From Rubrolithibacter danxiaensis (lineage in GTDB: Bacteria; Bacteroidota; Bacteroidia; Sphingobacteriales; Sphingobacteriaceae): a DNA stretch of 64,000 bases. The notes beneath the pieces were generated by a model. The model worked only from the letters and a program-made list of their open reading frames with translations. It had not been told where the DNA came from and ran no database searches. Of the stretch, positions 44,070 through 51,956 are shown piece after piece. Within the stretch, counting starts at the first letter, position 1, and the number at the start of each line of letters is the position of its first letter. The stretch is taken from NCBI RefSeq assembly GCF_047272945.1, contig NZ_JBKOPS010000007.1, positions 1-64,000 of the forward strand, given 5' to 3'. The translations under genes and the position numbers were made by a program.

Positions 44070-44156
44070 TCACATTATGTGAAAAATTATGAATAGTGTG
44101 AAATTTTTTGAGAACAAACATTTCATTTACTGATAGTGTTGATTTCACATAATGTT
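44070..44156. repeat. Cluster of inverted and direct short repeats before the lipoprotein gene
   Basis: TCACATTATGTGA (44070-44082) is a palindrome with a single central base. An inverted partner TCACATAATGT lies at 44145-44155. Two direct copies of ATAGTGT follow each pattern at about 44094 and 44133. The arrangement looks like a regulator binding array just upstream (28 bp) of the ATG at 44184. Confidence 0.45.
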
Positions 44157-44183
44157 AATACTATTACTTTTTAAAACTGACTT

Positions 44184-44660
44184 ATGAAAAGAATTATTTT
44201 ACTATCAATGATTGCCGCTACAGTTGCTTTTACGTCATGCAAAAAAGAAAAGAAAAAAATTGAAATTAAATCAGCTTCTGATGCTATTGTAAATCAAAAA
44301 CATTGGAATACAATTACGCAGCAGCATGAATACTTTGATGAAAGTAATACTAAAGTATATGAAACAACAGTTAATGGAGGTCCCAAATACTTGTTCAATA
44401 CAAATGACTCTGTTCGGATAACAGATACGGGACTAAAAGTATATAAAAAGTACTCCTTTTCGGTGACAAATGGAAAAGAATTTATTTCTTTGGTCTCAAA
44501 TAATTCTATAGAGACATATGAAGTACTTTCGGCAGCTTTAAAAACAATGACCTGGCAAATTCAAAGAACGAATGTTCAATATAAAGATGCCAACAATGCC
44601 GACAAGGTTGCTGCAAAAGAAGTTTTAACAATCAATTTCCATTGCCCTTGTGCTGATTAG
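44184..44660 (+). CDS. Lipoprotein of unknown function
   Basis: A 158-aa protein with a type II signal peptide: MKRIILLSMIAATVAFTSC, lipobox ending at Cys19, followed by the Lys-rich stretch KKEKKK. The mature domain is strand-rich (KVYETTVNGGPKYLF, SVTNGKEFISLVSNN) and ends in the Cys-containing FHCPCAD. I do not recognise a family. It is preceded by a repeat cluster that may be its regulatory region and followed by a 55-bp palindromic terminator. Confidence 0.8.
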   Translation: MKRIILLSMIAATVAFTSCKKEKKKIEIKSASDAIVNQKHWNTITQQHEYFDESNTKVYETTVNGGPKYLFNTNDSVRITDTGLKVYKKYSFSVTNGKEFISLVSNNSIETYEVLSAALKTMTWQIQRTNVQYKDANNADKVAAKEVLTINFHCPCAD

Positions 44661-44671
44661 TTAATTTAGAA

Positions 44672-44726
44672 GACAAAGCAATAAAAAAAGCTGTTTCATT
44701 GAAACAGCTTTTTTTATTGCTTTGTC
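44672..44726. terminator. 55-bp perfect palindrome acting as bidirectional terminator
   Basis: Bases 44672-44698 and 44700-44726 are exact inverted copies (27 bp each) around one central base. The arms contain AAAAAAAGCTGTTTC and GAAACAGCTTTTTTT, a classic terminator core. It separates convergent genes ending at 44660 and 44736. Confidence 0.88.
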
Positions 44727-44735
44727 TATCGGCGC

Positions 44736-44999
44736 CTATTGTAACTCATCTAAAGATTTTTTACTATAAATACTTTGGCTGGCATCTTCAATAGTGATAA
44801 AGGTGTAGGTGTCTAGTATCTCTTCAAACTCATCATCATCATCCCACAAAGGAATTATATTTTTATTGTGATTAATGGTAAGAAACGCATTTAGGGCTTC
44901 TATTCTCTCTTTTTGTACTTCCGGAATTCCCCCAATACTTCTTCCTACTTGAACAGCCGATTTGGTTTCATGGCAAATCAGAAACAGATCTTTACTCAT
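44736..44999 (-). CDS. Small hypothetical protein (87 aa)
   Basis: The preferred start is the ATG at 44999 (MSKDLFLICHETKSAVQVG); an upstream frame reaches 45065 but adds a poorly coding stretch. The protein is acidic in its C-terminal half (WDDDDEFEEILDTY) and shows an alpha/beta pattern without signal peptide or known motif. It has its own intergenic region of about 210 bp to the divergent SRPBCC gene. Unrecognised family. Confidence 0.65.
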   Translation of the reverse strand: MSKDLFLICHETKSAVQVGRSIGGIPEVQKERIEALNAFLTINHNKNIIPLWDDDDEFEEILDTYTFITIEDASQSIYSKKSLDELQ

Positions 45000-45211
45000 A
45001 GCAATCGTTTTTATTAATTTTATTTTTGAAGTATTCTCGCGTTCGTATTCCAAAATCCATACCATCTTTTCTTTAAAACCAAATTTTTAAGAACAATTTC
45101 CATAAGGCAAACAGTGAACGCACTTTAACGTTATAACTATAATTCTTGCATGTGATTTAAATGCATTCATCGTACTACTACCTTAAAATTTATAAATAAA
45201 AATTTAGAATT

Positions 45212-45952
45212 ATGTTAGATACAACTGTTAACAAAATAACCGACACCTTAAATAATTCATTCTTAAACAGCAATCAAAATATTAATGTTAATCCAACAGA
45301 ACGGATATTATCGATTGCAGCAGGTTCCTTCATATTTTACAAAGGACTTAGTCAGATTATTAAGCACCCTTTAATTGCTGTTCAGGAAGCGTTGGTAGGA
45401 GGGTTTTTATTATATCGGGGTGCTACCGGTCACTGCCCAGCTTATTCACGCTTAGGAAAAGATACTACTGACCTGGAAGCCATACGCATAACCGAACGTT
45501 TTATTGTCAACAGCCCAAAGGAGCAGGTTTTTGCTTTCTGGCGTAAGCTTGAAAATCTGCCCCGTTTTATGAAACATCTGGCTTCGGTGGAAGAAATAGA
45601 TGCAAAAACATCACACTGGAAAGCAAAGGTACCCGGACAATTAATAGAAGTTTCCTGGAATGCACAGATTACAAAAGAAGAAGAAAATGAATATATCGGA
45701 TGGCAATCTGTTTCGGGATCGAAAATTGATAATGCCGGAAAAGTTGAATTTAAGGAAGCATTGAACGGTACGGGAACAGAGCTTTATGTTGAAATAAGCT
45801 ACTTCCCACCTGCCGGAGCAATTGGCCACGGTTTGGCTAAATTATTTAATGGCGTTTTTGAAAATATGGTGCGTGAAGATGTGATTAATTTCAAACGTTA
45901 TGCTGAAGGAGAAGAGTATCAAACCTATTCTTCTTCCGGTAAATATTCTTAG
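45212..45952 (+). CDS. Membrane-anchored SRPBCC (polyketide cyclase/dehydrase-like) protein with DUF2892 segment
   Basis: A 246-aa protein with two parts. Residues 28-85 (VNPTERILSIAAGSFIFYKGL..., GGFLLYRGATGHCPAYSRLG) resemble the DUF2892/YgaP-type pair of TM helices. Residues 95-235 are a START-like SRPBCC domain: ERFIVNSPKEQVFAFWRKLENLPRFM, WKAKVPGQLIEVSWNAQI and a C-terminal helix ENMVREDVINFKRYAE. This fusion is widespread in Bacteroidota and Proteobacteria; a lipid or hydrophobic-ligand role is assumed. It is monocistronic with its own terminator. Confidence 0.88.
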   Translation: MLDTTVNKITDTLNNSFLNSNQNINVNPTERILSIAAGSFIFYKGLSQIIKHPLIAVQEALVGGFLLYRGATGHCPAYSRLGKDTTDLEAIRITERFIVNSPKEQVFAFWRKLENLPRFMKHLASVEEIDAKTSHWKAKVPGQLIEVSWNAQITKEEENEYIGWQSVSGSKIDNAGKVEFKEALNGTGTELYVEISYFPPAGAIGHGLAKLFNGVFENMVREDVINFKRYAEGEEYQTYSSSGKYS

Positions 45953-46002
45953 TAATTGAAATATTTCGGTGCCAACCGTAATTATTCGTTATATCATATT
46001 TT

Positions 46003-46042
46003 AACTGTGCAAGTCAAAGAAAAACTTGCACAGTTTTCTTTT
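46003..46042 (+). terminator. Rho-independent terminator of the SRPBCC gene
   Basis: AACTGTGCAAGT (46003-46014) pairs perfectly with ACTTGCACAGTT (46024-46035); the 9-nt loop is A-rich and the stem is followed by TTCTTTTTT. It lies 50 bp after the stop at 45952. Confidence 0.88.
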
Positions 46043-46182
46043 TTATAGACCTAGGGTTTAATATTATAAGCTTATCGCTTAATTATAATCCTGGTATAGC
46101 ATTTTGCTACCCATGTTTTTTTCATCATTTTTAACAACTGAATTTTAATCTAAATCTTTATTACTCTCTAAATATTAATTCT

Positions 46183-46959
46183 ATGTCTACTCTTCATCTT
46201 GTAAATTGGAATGTAAATGGGATCCGGTCCATCATGAAAAAGGATTTTGTAAAGGATATTCAATCTATCAATCCGGAGGTGCTTTGTTTACAGGAAACAA
46301 AAGCTTCGTACGAGGAAGTTAAATCTTTATGTGAGTTATTACCCGAGTATAAGGTTTATGTTAATTCATCTAAAGCCCGCAAAGGATATTCTGGAACAGC
46401 GATTCTTAGTAAAACTGAACCCCTCAATGTTACATGTGATATGGATATTGAAGAACATGACCAGGAAGGCAGGGTTATAACAGCCGAGTATGAACAGTTT
46501 TTTTTGGTGACCATTTATGTTCCAAATTCTGGCGATGGTTTAAAACGTCTGGATTACCGGGAAAAATGGGATGCAGATTTTACGGCTTATGTTACCAATC
46601 TGAGTTTAAAAAAACCTGTTATTATATGCGGAGATCTAAATGTAGCTCATCGACCCATTGACATTGCGAGAGATAAACAGAATTACAATAAATCTGCAGG
46701 ATATACTCAGCGAGAGATAGATGGCTTTAACAGGTTACTTGATGCAGGTTTTACCGATACTTTCCGATACTTCTATCCTGATGAGGTTAAATATACTTAT
46801 TGGAATGTAATGTTTAACGCCCGCTCACGAAACATTGGCTGGAGAATTGATTATTTTCTGGTAAGTAATTCTATGATGGAGCAGGTGAAGGATTCACTGA
46901 TTTATAATGAGTACCTGGGATCAGACCACTGCCCCATTGGATTGATGATAGAGATTTGA
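46183..46959 (+). CDS. Exodeoxyribonuclease III / AP endonuclease (ExoA/XthA family)
   Basis: Mg-dependent apurinic/apyrimidinic endonuclease and 3'-5' exonuclease of base-excision repair. The 258-aa protein has all EEP motifs: NWNVNGIRS (8-16), CLQETKAS with the metal Glu (about 35-42), GDLNVAHRPID with catalytic Asp/Asn (about 150-160), RIDYFLVS and the final GSDHCPIGL with the Asp-His pair. It stands alone, with a 220-bp gap upstream, inside a run of stress-type genes. A symbol is withheld because Bacteroidota may carry more than one paralogue. Confidence 0.94.
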   Translation: MSTLHLVNWNVNGIRSIMKKDFVKDIQSINPEVLCLQETKASYEEVKSLCELLPEYKVYVNSSKARKGYSGTAILSKTEPLNVTCDMDIEEHDQEGRVITAEYEQFFLVTIYVPNSGDGLKRLDYREKWDADFTAYVTNLSLKKPVIICGDLNVAHRPIDIARDKQNYNKSAGYTQREIDGFNRLLDAGFTDTFRYFYPDEVKYTYWNVMFNARSRNIGWRIDYFLVSNSMMEQVKDSLIYNEYLGSDHCPIGLMIEI

Positions 46960-47075
46960 TTTTTAGTGGAAGTTCATCTTCGTCTGTCTATCATTCCCTG
47001 AGAAATTTTAAAGGGTAAAAACCAGGCACGAGAAAATAGGTTGTTTTATCAGGTACACTGAAAAACATACTCGTC

Positions 47076-48080
47076 ATGAATGAAGAAATAAAAATAAGCA
47101 GACGAAAAGCGCTGGGTGGATTGGGAACGGGTTTAGCTGCAGTTGCAGTAGGACCAAATTTTGCAGATGCAGAAACAATAAATTCGGGATTGGACTGGGA
47201 AAAGCTGGAAGATCCTACTACCAAGTATCCCAAACCTCCCTTCAAAGGTCAATCTCAACCCTGGCCCGGTTTAGCAGGTAAGATGGATCCGCAACCTGAT
47301 CACGGAGAGAAAAGTTATCGCGGCTCCGGACGTTTAAAAGGCAGGAAAGCATTAATTACCGGAGGCGATTCTGGAATGGGGCGGGCAGCAGCGATTGCTT
47401 ATGCACGGGAAGGTGCAGATGTGGCCATAAATTACCTTCCCGATGAGGAGCCTGATGCTCGTGAGGTAATTGCACTGATTAAAGCAGAGGGTTGTAAGGC
47501 AATAGCTATTCCCGGAGATTTAAGAGACGAGGCATTTTGTCAGCGATTAGTTTCAGAAGCAGTAAAAGGTTTAGGAGGTCTGGATATACTGGTAAGTAAT
47601 GCTGCAAGACAGCAGGCAAATCAATCCATTCTGGACATTTCGACTGAGCAATTTGACTGGACGATGAAAACCAATATTTATGCTCCTTTTTGGATTATTA
47701 AAGCGGCCTTACCTCATTTGAAACCAGGTTCAGTTATTATTGGCACCTCTTCAGAACAGGCTACAGATCCTTCAGCAGATCTTTATGATTATGCCCAAAC
47801 CAAAGCTGCCACAACAAATTATGTCAGATCATTGGCTAAACAGCTTGGACCGAAAGGCATTCGAGTTAATGGAGTAGCACCGGGACCGATATGGACACCC
47901 TTGCAGGTTAGCGGAGGTGCATCCCAGGAAAAACTTAAAAGCTTTGGAGGACAAACACCTTTAGGCAGGCCAGGACAACCGGCAGAACTTGCTTCAATCT
48001 ATGTGCAGCTGGCGGCAAATGATGCAAGCTATGCTACCGGACAAGTGTATGGTGCTGCGGGAGGAAGCGGACATCCGTAA
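47076..48080 (+). CDS. SDR-family oxidoreductase with a Tat-type signal (YghA-like)
   Basis: A 334-aa short-chain dehydrogenase. The core (about 88-334) has the TGGDSGMG cofactor motif, NAA (about 184-186), a catalytic Ser and YAQTK (Tyr and Lys of the tetrad, about 252-256). The first 33 residues contain SRRKALGG followed by a hydrophobic stretch, resembling a twin-arginine leader. Its upstream extended segment (KPPFKGQSQPWPGLAGKMDPQPDHGEKSY, about 50-78, cited in part) is typical of YghA/YhdF/general-stress SDRs. NAD(P)(H)-dependent oxidation or reduction of an unknown substrate; export by Tat is inferred from the motif only. Confidence 0.88.
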   Translation: MNEEIKISRRKALGGLGTGLAAVAVGPNFADAETINSGLDWEKLEDPTTKYPKPPFKGQSQPWPGLAGKMDPQPDHGEKSYRGSGRLKGRKALITGGDSGMGRAAAIAYAREGADVAINYLPDEEPDAREVIALIKAEGCKAIAIPGDLRDEAFCQRLVSEAVKGLGGLDILVSNAARQQANQSILDISTEQFDWTMKTNIYAPFWIIKAALPHLKPGSVIIGTSSEQATDPSADLYDYAQTKAATTNYVRSLAKQLGPKGIRVNGVAPGPIWTPLQVSGGASQEKLKSFGGQTPLGRPGQPAELASIYVQLAANDASYATGQVYGAAGGSGHP

Positions 48081-48162
48081 TGTTTGTTAGTAATATAATG
48101 GCAGTTTATAAACCCTGTAAAGAACGGTTATGGGTATTTTTTGTTACTCTTGATAAAACTTA

Positions 48163-48191
48163 AAGTCCTTATAAAAAAACTATAAGGACTT
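48163..48191. terminator. Probable terminator between convergent genes
   Basis: AAGTCCTTATA (48163-48173) and TATAAGGACTT (48181-48191) form an 11-bp stem with a 7-nt A-rich loop between the SDR and lipocalin genes. The T tract is poor on the + side and moderate on the - side. Confidence 0.6.
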
Positions 48192-48216
48192 GTTAGTGAA
48201 GAGAACTTTGCTGTCG

Positions 48217-48762
48217 TCATTTCTTATCATGCTTAACCCATATAAGCTTCTTTGTATCGTAGCCAATACTTTCAGCTTTTTGAATATATTCTTCCCTTAC
48301 ATTGTCCGGGATAGTTGTTTCACGTGAAAGAATCCAGAGATAATCAAGATTATCGCCGGCAATTAAGGCATATCGATATTTAGGATCTAATGCAATAACA
48401 TTATATCCCGAATAAAAAGGGCCGAAAAAAGAGACTTTTAATCGTCCGGTATTTGAATCGTTAACAAATTTTGCTTTGCCTGTACTTTCTTTCCATTTAT
48501 TTTTTACATAGTCAAATCCACGGTTCAGTACACGAATAGTACCGTCAGGATTTAAAGAATAATCAGCAGTAACATTATTCAGATTGCGTTCAAATCGATA
48601 GTCAAAGCGTGCGATCTCATACCATCGGCCCAAATATTTTTCTACATTAAAAGGGCTAACTGCTGTTGCTCCTGCAGGAATAGACGGGCCAGATGAACAT
48701 GTCAAACCTATTGTACCAACGGTTACTGCAGCTGCTAATAAGTACCATTTATTTATTCTCAT
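48217..48762 (-). CDS. Bacterial lipocalin (Blc-like) lipoprotein
   Basis: A 181-aa outer-membrane lipoprotein: lipobox with Cys22 (GLTCSSG), then an eight-stranded lipocalin barrel. The signature YLGRWYEIARF (43-53) carries the conserved GxW, and KVSFFGPFYSGYNVIALD and YALIAGDNLDYLWILSRE are characteristic of Blc. Members bind lipids, such as lysophospholipids, and are often stress-induced. The gene is monocistronic, with a 218-bp gap upstream that shows no clear element. Confidence 0.92.
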   Translation of the reverse strand: MRINKWYLLAAAVTVGTIGLTCSSGPSIPAGATAVSPFNVEKYLGRWYEIARFDYRFERNLNNVTADYSLNPDGTIRVLNRGFDYVKNKWKESTGKAKFVNDSNTGRLKVSFFGPFYSGYNVIALDPKYRYALIAGDNLDYLWILSRETTIPDNVREEYIQKAESIGYDTKKLIWVKHDKK

Positions 48763-48980
48763 ATTAAATGTCCTGATTTATATTCTTTTAATTTTATAAC
48801 AGCAGCATTTTAAGGATGTTTAGTTTCCGGAGAATTAGGTTGTTTCTCTAAATTATACGATGGCTTCGAATTTTTACTGTGGTAAATCTGAATTAAACCG
48901 AGTTCAACACATCATTGTATTTAATTCTACTTAAATTTGTTCTTCTGATTTTACTTCAGCATCAGTATTTATAAAAACGA

Positions 48981-49673
48981 GTGGAACATATATTGGATAA
49001 TCCCATCTGGAATGGCTTACTTACCGGAAATAAAAGCATTGCTCATGGAAGTGAAAAGGCAAAATATTTTGCAAAGGAAATAGCAGCCTTTGCGGGGATG
49101 AAAGATAATAATGAAGACGACTTTAACTGTCTATACAACTTTACCCCATTCAATTCTCCCATTGTTCTTTTTGCAGCTAAAGAATTGATTATTCCTAAAG
49201 ATTGGAAAGTTCTGGTAAAAAAAGATCTTTTACAGATGGTATATCAACAGCGGAATGTGCCTACAGTGGATGATCATAGTTTTGTGCCCTTACAGGAAAA
49301 AGATATACCTGCCATGATTGAACTGACAACCAAAACTAATCCCGGCCCATTTTTATCAAGGACAATTGATTTTGGTAATTATGAGGGTGTTTTTGACAAA
49401 GGCATATTAGTTGCTATGGCCGGACAACGTTTTCAGCCTGATCCATATGTGGAAATAAGTGCTGTATGCACGCATCCTGATTATTCAGGAAAGGGACATG
49501 CCAGTAATCTTATACGCAGCCAGATAAGTAAAATACTGATGTCGTCAAAAATTCCTTTCCTGCACGTTTTGCCTGATAACACTAGTGCATCAAACTTATA
49601 CCAGAAATTAGGGTTTGAAATCAGGAAAAAAATGATGGTCTATGTGATTGAAAAAAATTATAAATTTATTTAA
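48981..49673 (+). CDS. GNAT-family N-acetyltransferase
   Basis: A 230-aa protein starting at a GTG (48981); the N-terminal LDNPIWNGL is a conserved opening of this family, which supports that start. The C-terminal GNAT core (about 105-228) has EISAVCTHPDYSGKGHASNLI, the acetyl-CoA pyrophosphate-binding loop (GKGHAS), and FLHVLPDNTSASNLYQKLGFEIR. The N-terminal half is a FR47-like companion domain. Substrate unknown. It is convergent with clpP (7-bp gap). Confidence 0.86.
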   Translation: MEHILDNPIWNGLLTGNKSIAHGSEKAKYFAKEIAAFAGMKDNNEDDFNCLYNFTPFNSPIVLFAAKELIIPKDWKVLVKKDLLQMVYQQRNVPTVDDHSFVPLQEKDIPAMIELTTKTNPGPFLSRTIDFGNYEGVFDKGILVAMAGQRFQPDPYVEISAVCTHPDYSGKGHASNLIRSQISKILMSSKIPFLHVLPDNTSASNLYQKLGFEIRKKMMVYVIEKNYKFI

Positions 49674-49680
49674 TTGCTTT

Positions 49681-50400
49681 TTACAACTCGTCTTTATCGG
49701 TAAAGCCGGTATTTCCTGATGTCAGTACTTCATCAATCATTCCAAATTCTTTAGCTTCCTGTGCTATCATCCAGTGGTCCCGATCGGCAGCATTGTGAAT
49801 CAGCTGGTAATCCTGTCCACTGTGGCGTGAAATAATCTGGTAAAGCTCTTGTTTAAGTTTGAGTACTTCCCTGGCAGTGATTTCAATGTCTGAAGCCTGC
49901 CCCTGTACTCCACCTAATGGTTGATGGATCATCACTCTTGAATGCTCCAGTGCTGCCCTCTTTCCAGCGGCTCCTGCACATAGCAATACAGAAGCCATGC
50001 TTAGTGCCATTCCTGTACAAATGGTTGCAACATCCGGACTAATATATTGCATAGTATCATATATGCCGAGTCCGGCATATACTACTCCTCCAGGACAATT
50101 GATATAGATCTGAATATCCCGTTTCGAGTCGGTAGATTGCAGAAATAGCAACTGCGCCTGTATAATATTTGCAATCCGGTCATCAATTGCTTCACCGAGG
50201 AAAATAATGCGATCCATCATTAAACGTGAGAAGACATCCATCTGGGCTACGTTTAGCTGACGTTCTTCGATAATGTGGGGCGTCATCGCAATGGGAAGAA
50301 CGTATTTTTCGGTGCGGGAAATAGCACTATCAACTGTAAGACTGCTAATACGATGATGCTTAACAGCGTAATTTCGAAATTCATTTTTAAGATTTTTCAT
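49681..50400 (-). CDS. clpP: ATP-dependent Clp protease proteolytic subunit
   Basis: A 239-aa ClpP, about 35 residues longer at the N-terminus than typical. The triad is complete: Ser134 in GMALSMASVLL, His159 in RVMIHQPLGG and Asp171 in QASDIEI. A standard handle region (LKQELYQIISRHSGQ) follows. No clpX or tig gene lies next to it, as often occurs for the main copy, so this may be a second ClpP or a lone locus. ClpP needs a Clp ATPase encoded elsewhere. A 130-bp gap separates it from the sigma-factor operon. Confidence 0.93.
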   Translation of the reverse strand: MKNLKNEFRNYAVKHHRISSLTVDSAISRTEKYVLPIAMTPHIIEERQLNVAQMDVFSRLMMDRIIFLGEAIDDRIANIIQAQLLFLQSTDSKRDIQIYINCPGGVVYAGLGIYDTMQYISPDVATICTGMALSMASVLLCAGAAGKRAALEHSRVMIHQPLGGVQGQASDIEITAREVLKLKQELYQIISRHSGQDYQLIHNAADRDHWMIAQEAKEFGMIDEVLTSGNTGFTDKDEL

Positions 50401-50531
50401 TTATTTAATAATAAGAAATTAGACATAGCGATTCCATACAACAGGATAGCAGTTAGTTTTACATTTAACTAAGAATATTCCGGAGCAGAAAACGAGATCT
50501 CGAGCGGCGATAAAAAGTGGCGATGTTGGTT

Positions 50532-50801
50532 TTATATATTGAACAGGGCCAGTATTTTTTGCCGAAAGTGTTTATATCGTTTTTCTGAAAAGAGTTTTAG
50601 ATGTACGCCTTCGAGTTCTTGCTTTAATTGCTTACGCCCAAAAGCATTAATAAGCTGATAGCTTTTTTGCTGTGCCTGCTTGTTCTCTTCCAAGGTTGTA
50701 TTGATGAGCAGATTGGCCTGAAATAATAATTCCTCCTCTCCGCTCAGTTGCCCAAACAGGTGATTTTCGATGTGTTGTATCTCATTCAAGGAAGTCCTCA
50801 T
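50532..50801 (-). CDS. Small protein overlapping the sigma-factor gene; possible anti-sigma partner
   Basis: An 89-aa helical protein whose first 45 residues (IEN-HLFGQLSGEEELLFQANLLINTTLEENKQAQ) resemble the N-terminal anti-sigma domain pattern of membrane anti-sigma factors, but there is no membrane segment or zinc motif. Its ATG lies 20 bp inside the end of the sigma-factor gene, so translation is coupled. An anti-sigma or sigma-modulator role is inferred from this overlap and resemblance only. Confidence 0.7.
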   Translation of the reverse strand: MRTSLNEIQHIENHLFGQLSGEEELLFQANLLINTTLEENKQAQQKSYQLINAFGRKQLKQELEGVHLKLFSEKRYKHFRQKILALFNI

Positions 50802-51330
50802 AGCAAATTGATTTTTCTTTTACCGTTTCTCTTATTTTTTCAAGGCATTTGTATTTCTGCACTGTTGCTGAACGTACGCTTCGATAACCAAATCTTTGGG
50901 CAAGTTCTGCCATGCTGAGTTTATCATAGTAAAAAGATTTTAACAGATCCAGGCATTTCTTCCCACTTCTTTCGAGCAGGTTTAGCAGTTTATTGATTGA
51001 AAGCTGCTCTCTAACTGCCGCTTCGATGACCGAATGTTGCACGGCATCCAATGAGATTATTTGAGATTCTTTGGAAAAGTTCCGGTACCAAAGGTGTTTT
51101 GCAATTCCGAAAATATATTGCCTTTCGGTTTGAGTAATAAGTTGTTCAATTACTTGCTGCTTTTCGTACCAAATGATGATGGCATCATGAAAAATATCTT
51201 TTGCCTGCTCAAGAGTCCCTCCTTTCCTGCTGATAAATCTGGCTATGTCAGGAAAGATGCTTGTGTATAGTTCTACAAGCTTGCTTTCTCTCAATTTTGC
51301 TGATTGTTCCTGTATTAAAATCTCAGCCAT
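50782..51330 (-). CDS. ECF-type RNA polymerase sigma factor
   Basis: A 182-aa sigma-70 family protein. Region 2 (about 18-90): KLVELYTSIFPDIARFI, then EQAKDIFHDAIIIWYEKQQ with the DIFHDA core-binding motif and YIFGIAKHLWYR. Region 4 (about 125-175): LLKSFYYDKLSMAELAQRFGYRSVRSATVQKYKCLEKIRE, the promoter -35 HTH. The length and missing regions 1 and 3 fit group 4 (ECF). The overlapping 89-aa gene downstream is its likely partner. Target genes are unknown. Confidence 0.87.
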   Translation of the reverse strand: MAEILIQEQSAKLRESKLVELYTSIFPDIARFISRKGGTLEQAKDIFHDAIIIWYEKQQVIEQLITQTERQYIFGIAKHLWYRNFSKESQIISLDAVQHSVIEAAVREQLSINKLLNLLERSGKKCLDLLKSFYYDKLSMAELAQRFGYRSVRSATVQKYKCLEKIRETVKEKSICYEDFLE

Positions 51331-51533
51331 TTGCTGTCTGTTTTAAACTAAGTGCAAATTAATGGAAAGGTATCACCCTTAAAAATAACATTTTTTTAGG
51401 TGTGATTTTGAACGCACTTATTTAGTGCTGAATGTATTCCCTTGAAAATTATTCTTGAATAGTTCGAAAATTTTTCATTACTTTGTTATTCAAAGTTCTT
51501 TTAGGTTTTCATGATTGGTCTTTAGTCTCAGCT

Positions 51534-51950
51534 ATGTTCATATTTAACAAAAACTATTTTTTCTTTGCTGTTCTGTTGTTGTTAACAGAAATATTTATAG
51601 CGATATACATAAAAGATACAATTGTACGTCCGTATGGTGGAGATTTTCTGGTCGTTATACTTTTATATTGTTTTATTCAGAGCTTTATAAATTCACCGGC
51701 TATAATTACGGCATTGGTGGTGCTTCTTTTTTCTTATATAGTTGAAACACTGCAATATTTCCATTTTATACAATTTATCGGACTTGCTGATTCTGAAATT
51801 GCAAGAATACTTATCGGTAATTCATTTGCCTGGATGGATATGCTTGCTTATACATTAGGGACACTTACACTGGTAATTGCAGAAAAAATTAGAATAAAAG
51901 GACAAAAGGACGGTAAGCTTAACCAATTAATAGTGCTTCTGAAACGTTAA
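51534..51950 (+). CDS. DUF2809-family membrane protein
   Basis: About 138 aa with four hydrophobic helices. The sequences FIAIYIKDTIVRPYGGDFLVVILLYC and a final IGNSFAWMDMLAYTLG match the DUF2809 family of small inner-membrane proteins of unknown function. A TTG at 51483 extends the frame, but the ATG at 51534 (MFIFNKNYFFF) is the better start. The gene ends 6 bp before the MpaB-like gene, so they are co-transcribed. Confidence 0.82.
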   Translation: MFIFNKNYFFFAVLLLLTEIFIAIYIKDTIVRPYGGDFLVVILLYCFIQSFINSPAIITALVVLLFSYIVETLQYFHFIQFIGLADSEIARILIGNSFAWMDMLAYTLGTLTLVIAEKIRIKGQKDGKLNQLIVLLKR

Positions 51951-51956
51951 AAGAAT

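Larger units (their letters stand above)
43820..44183. other. 364-bp intergenic region between envC-like gene and lipoprotein gene
   Basis: No convincing gene. It holds the envC -7 box (CAAAACTA at 43844-43851 on the + strand), a 12-bp hairpin at 44009-44036, and a cluster of short repeated elements (TCACAT/ATGTGA and ATAGTGT) at 44070-44156 in front of the lipoprotein gene. A - strand open frame at 43849-44148 covers most of it but has no start context or protein-like composition. Confidence 0.6.

Noticed and set aside
43849..44148. 99-codon open frame on the - strand between the EnvC-like gene and the lipoprotein gene
   Set aside because: Composition is not protein-like, it covers promoter-type repeats and a hairpin, and it has no matching family or start context.
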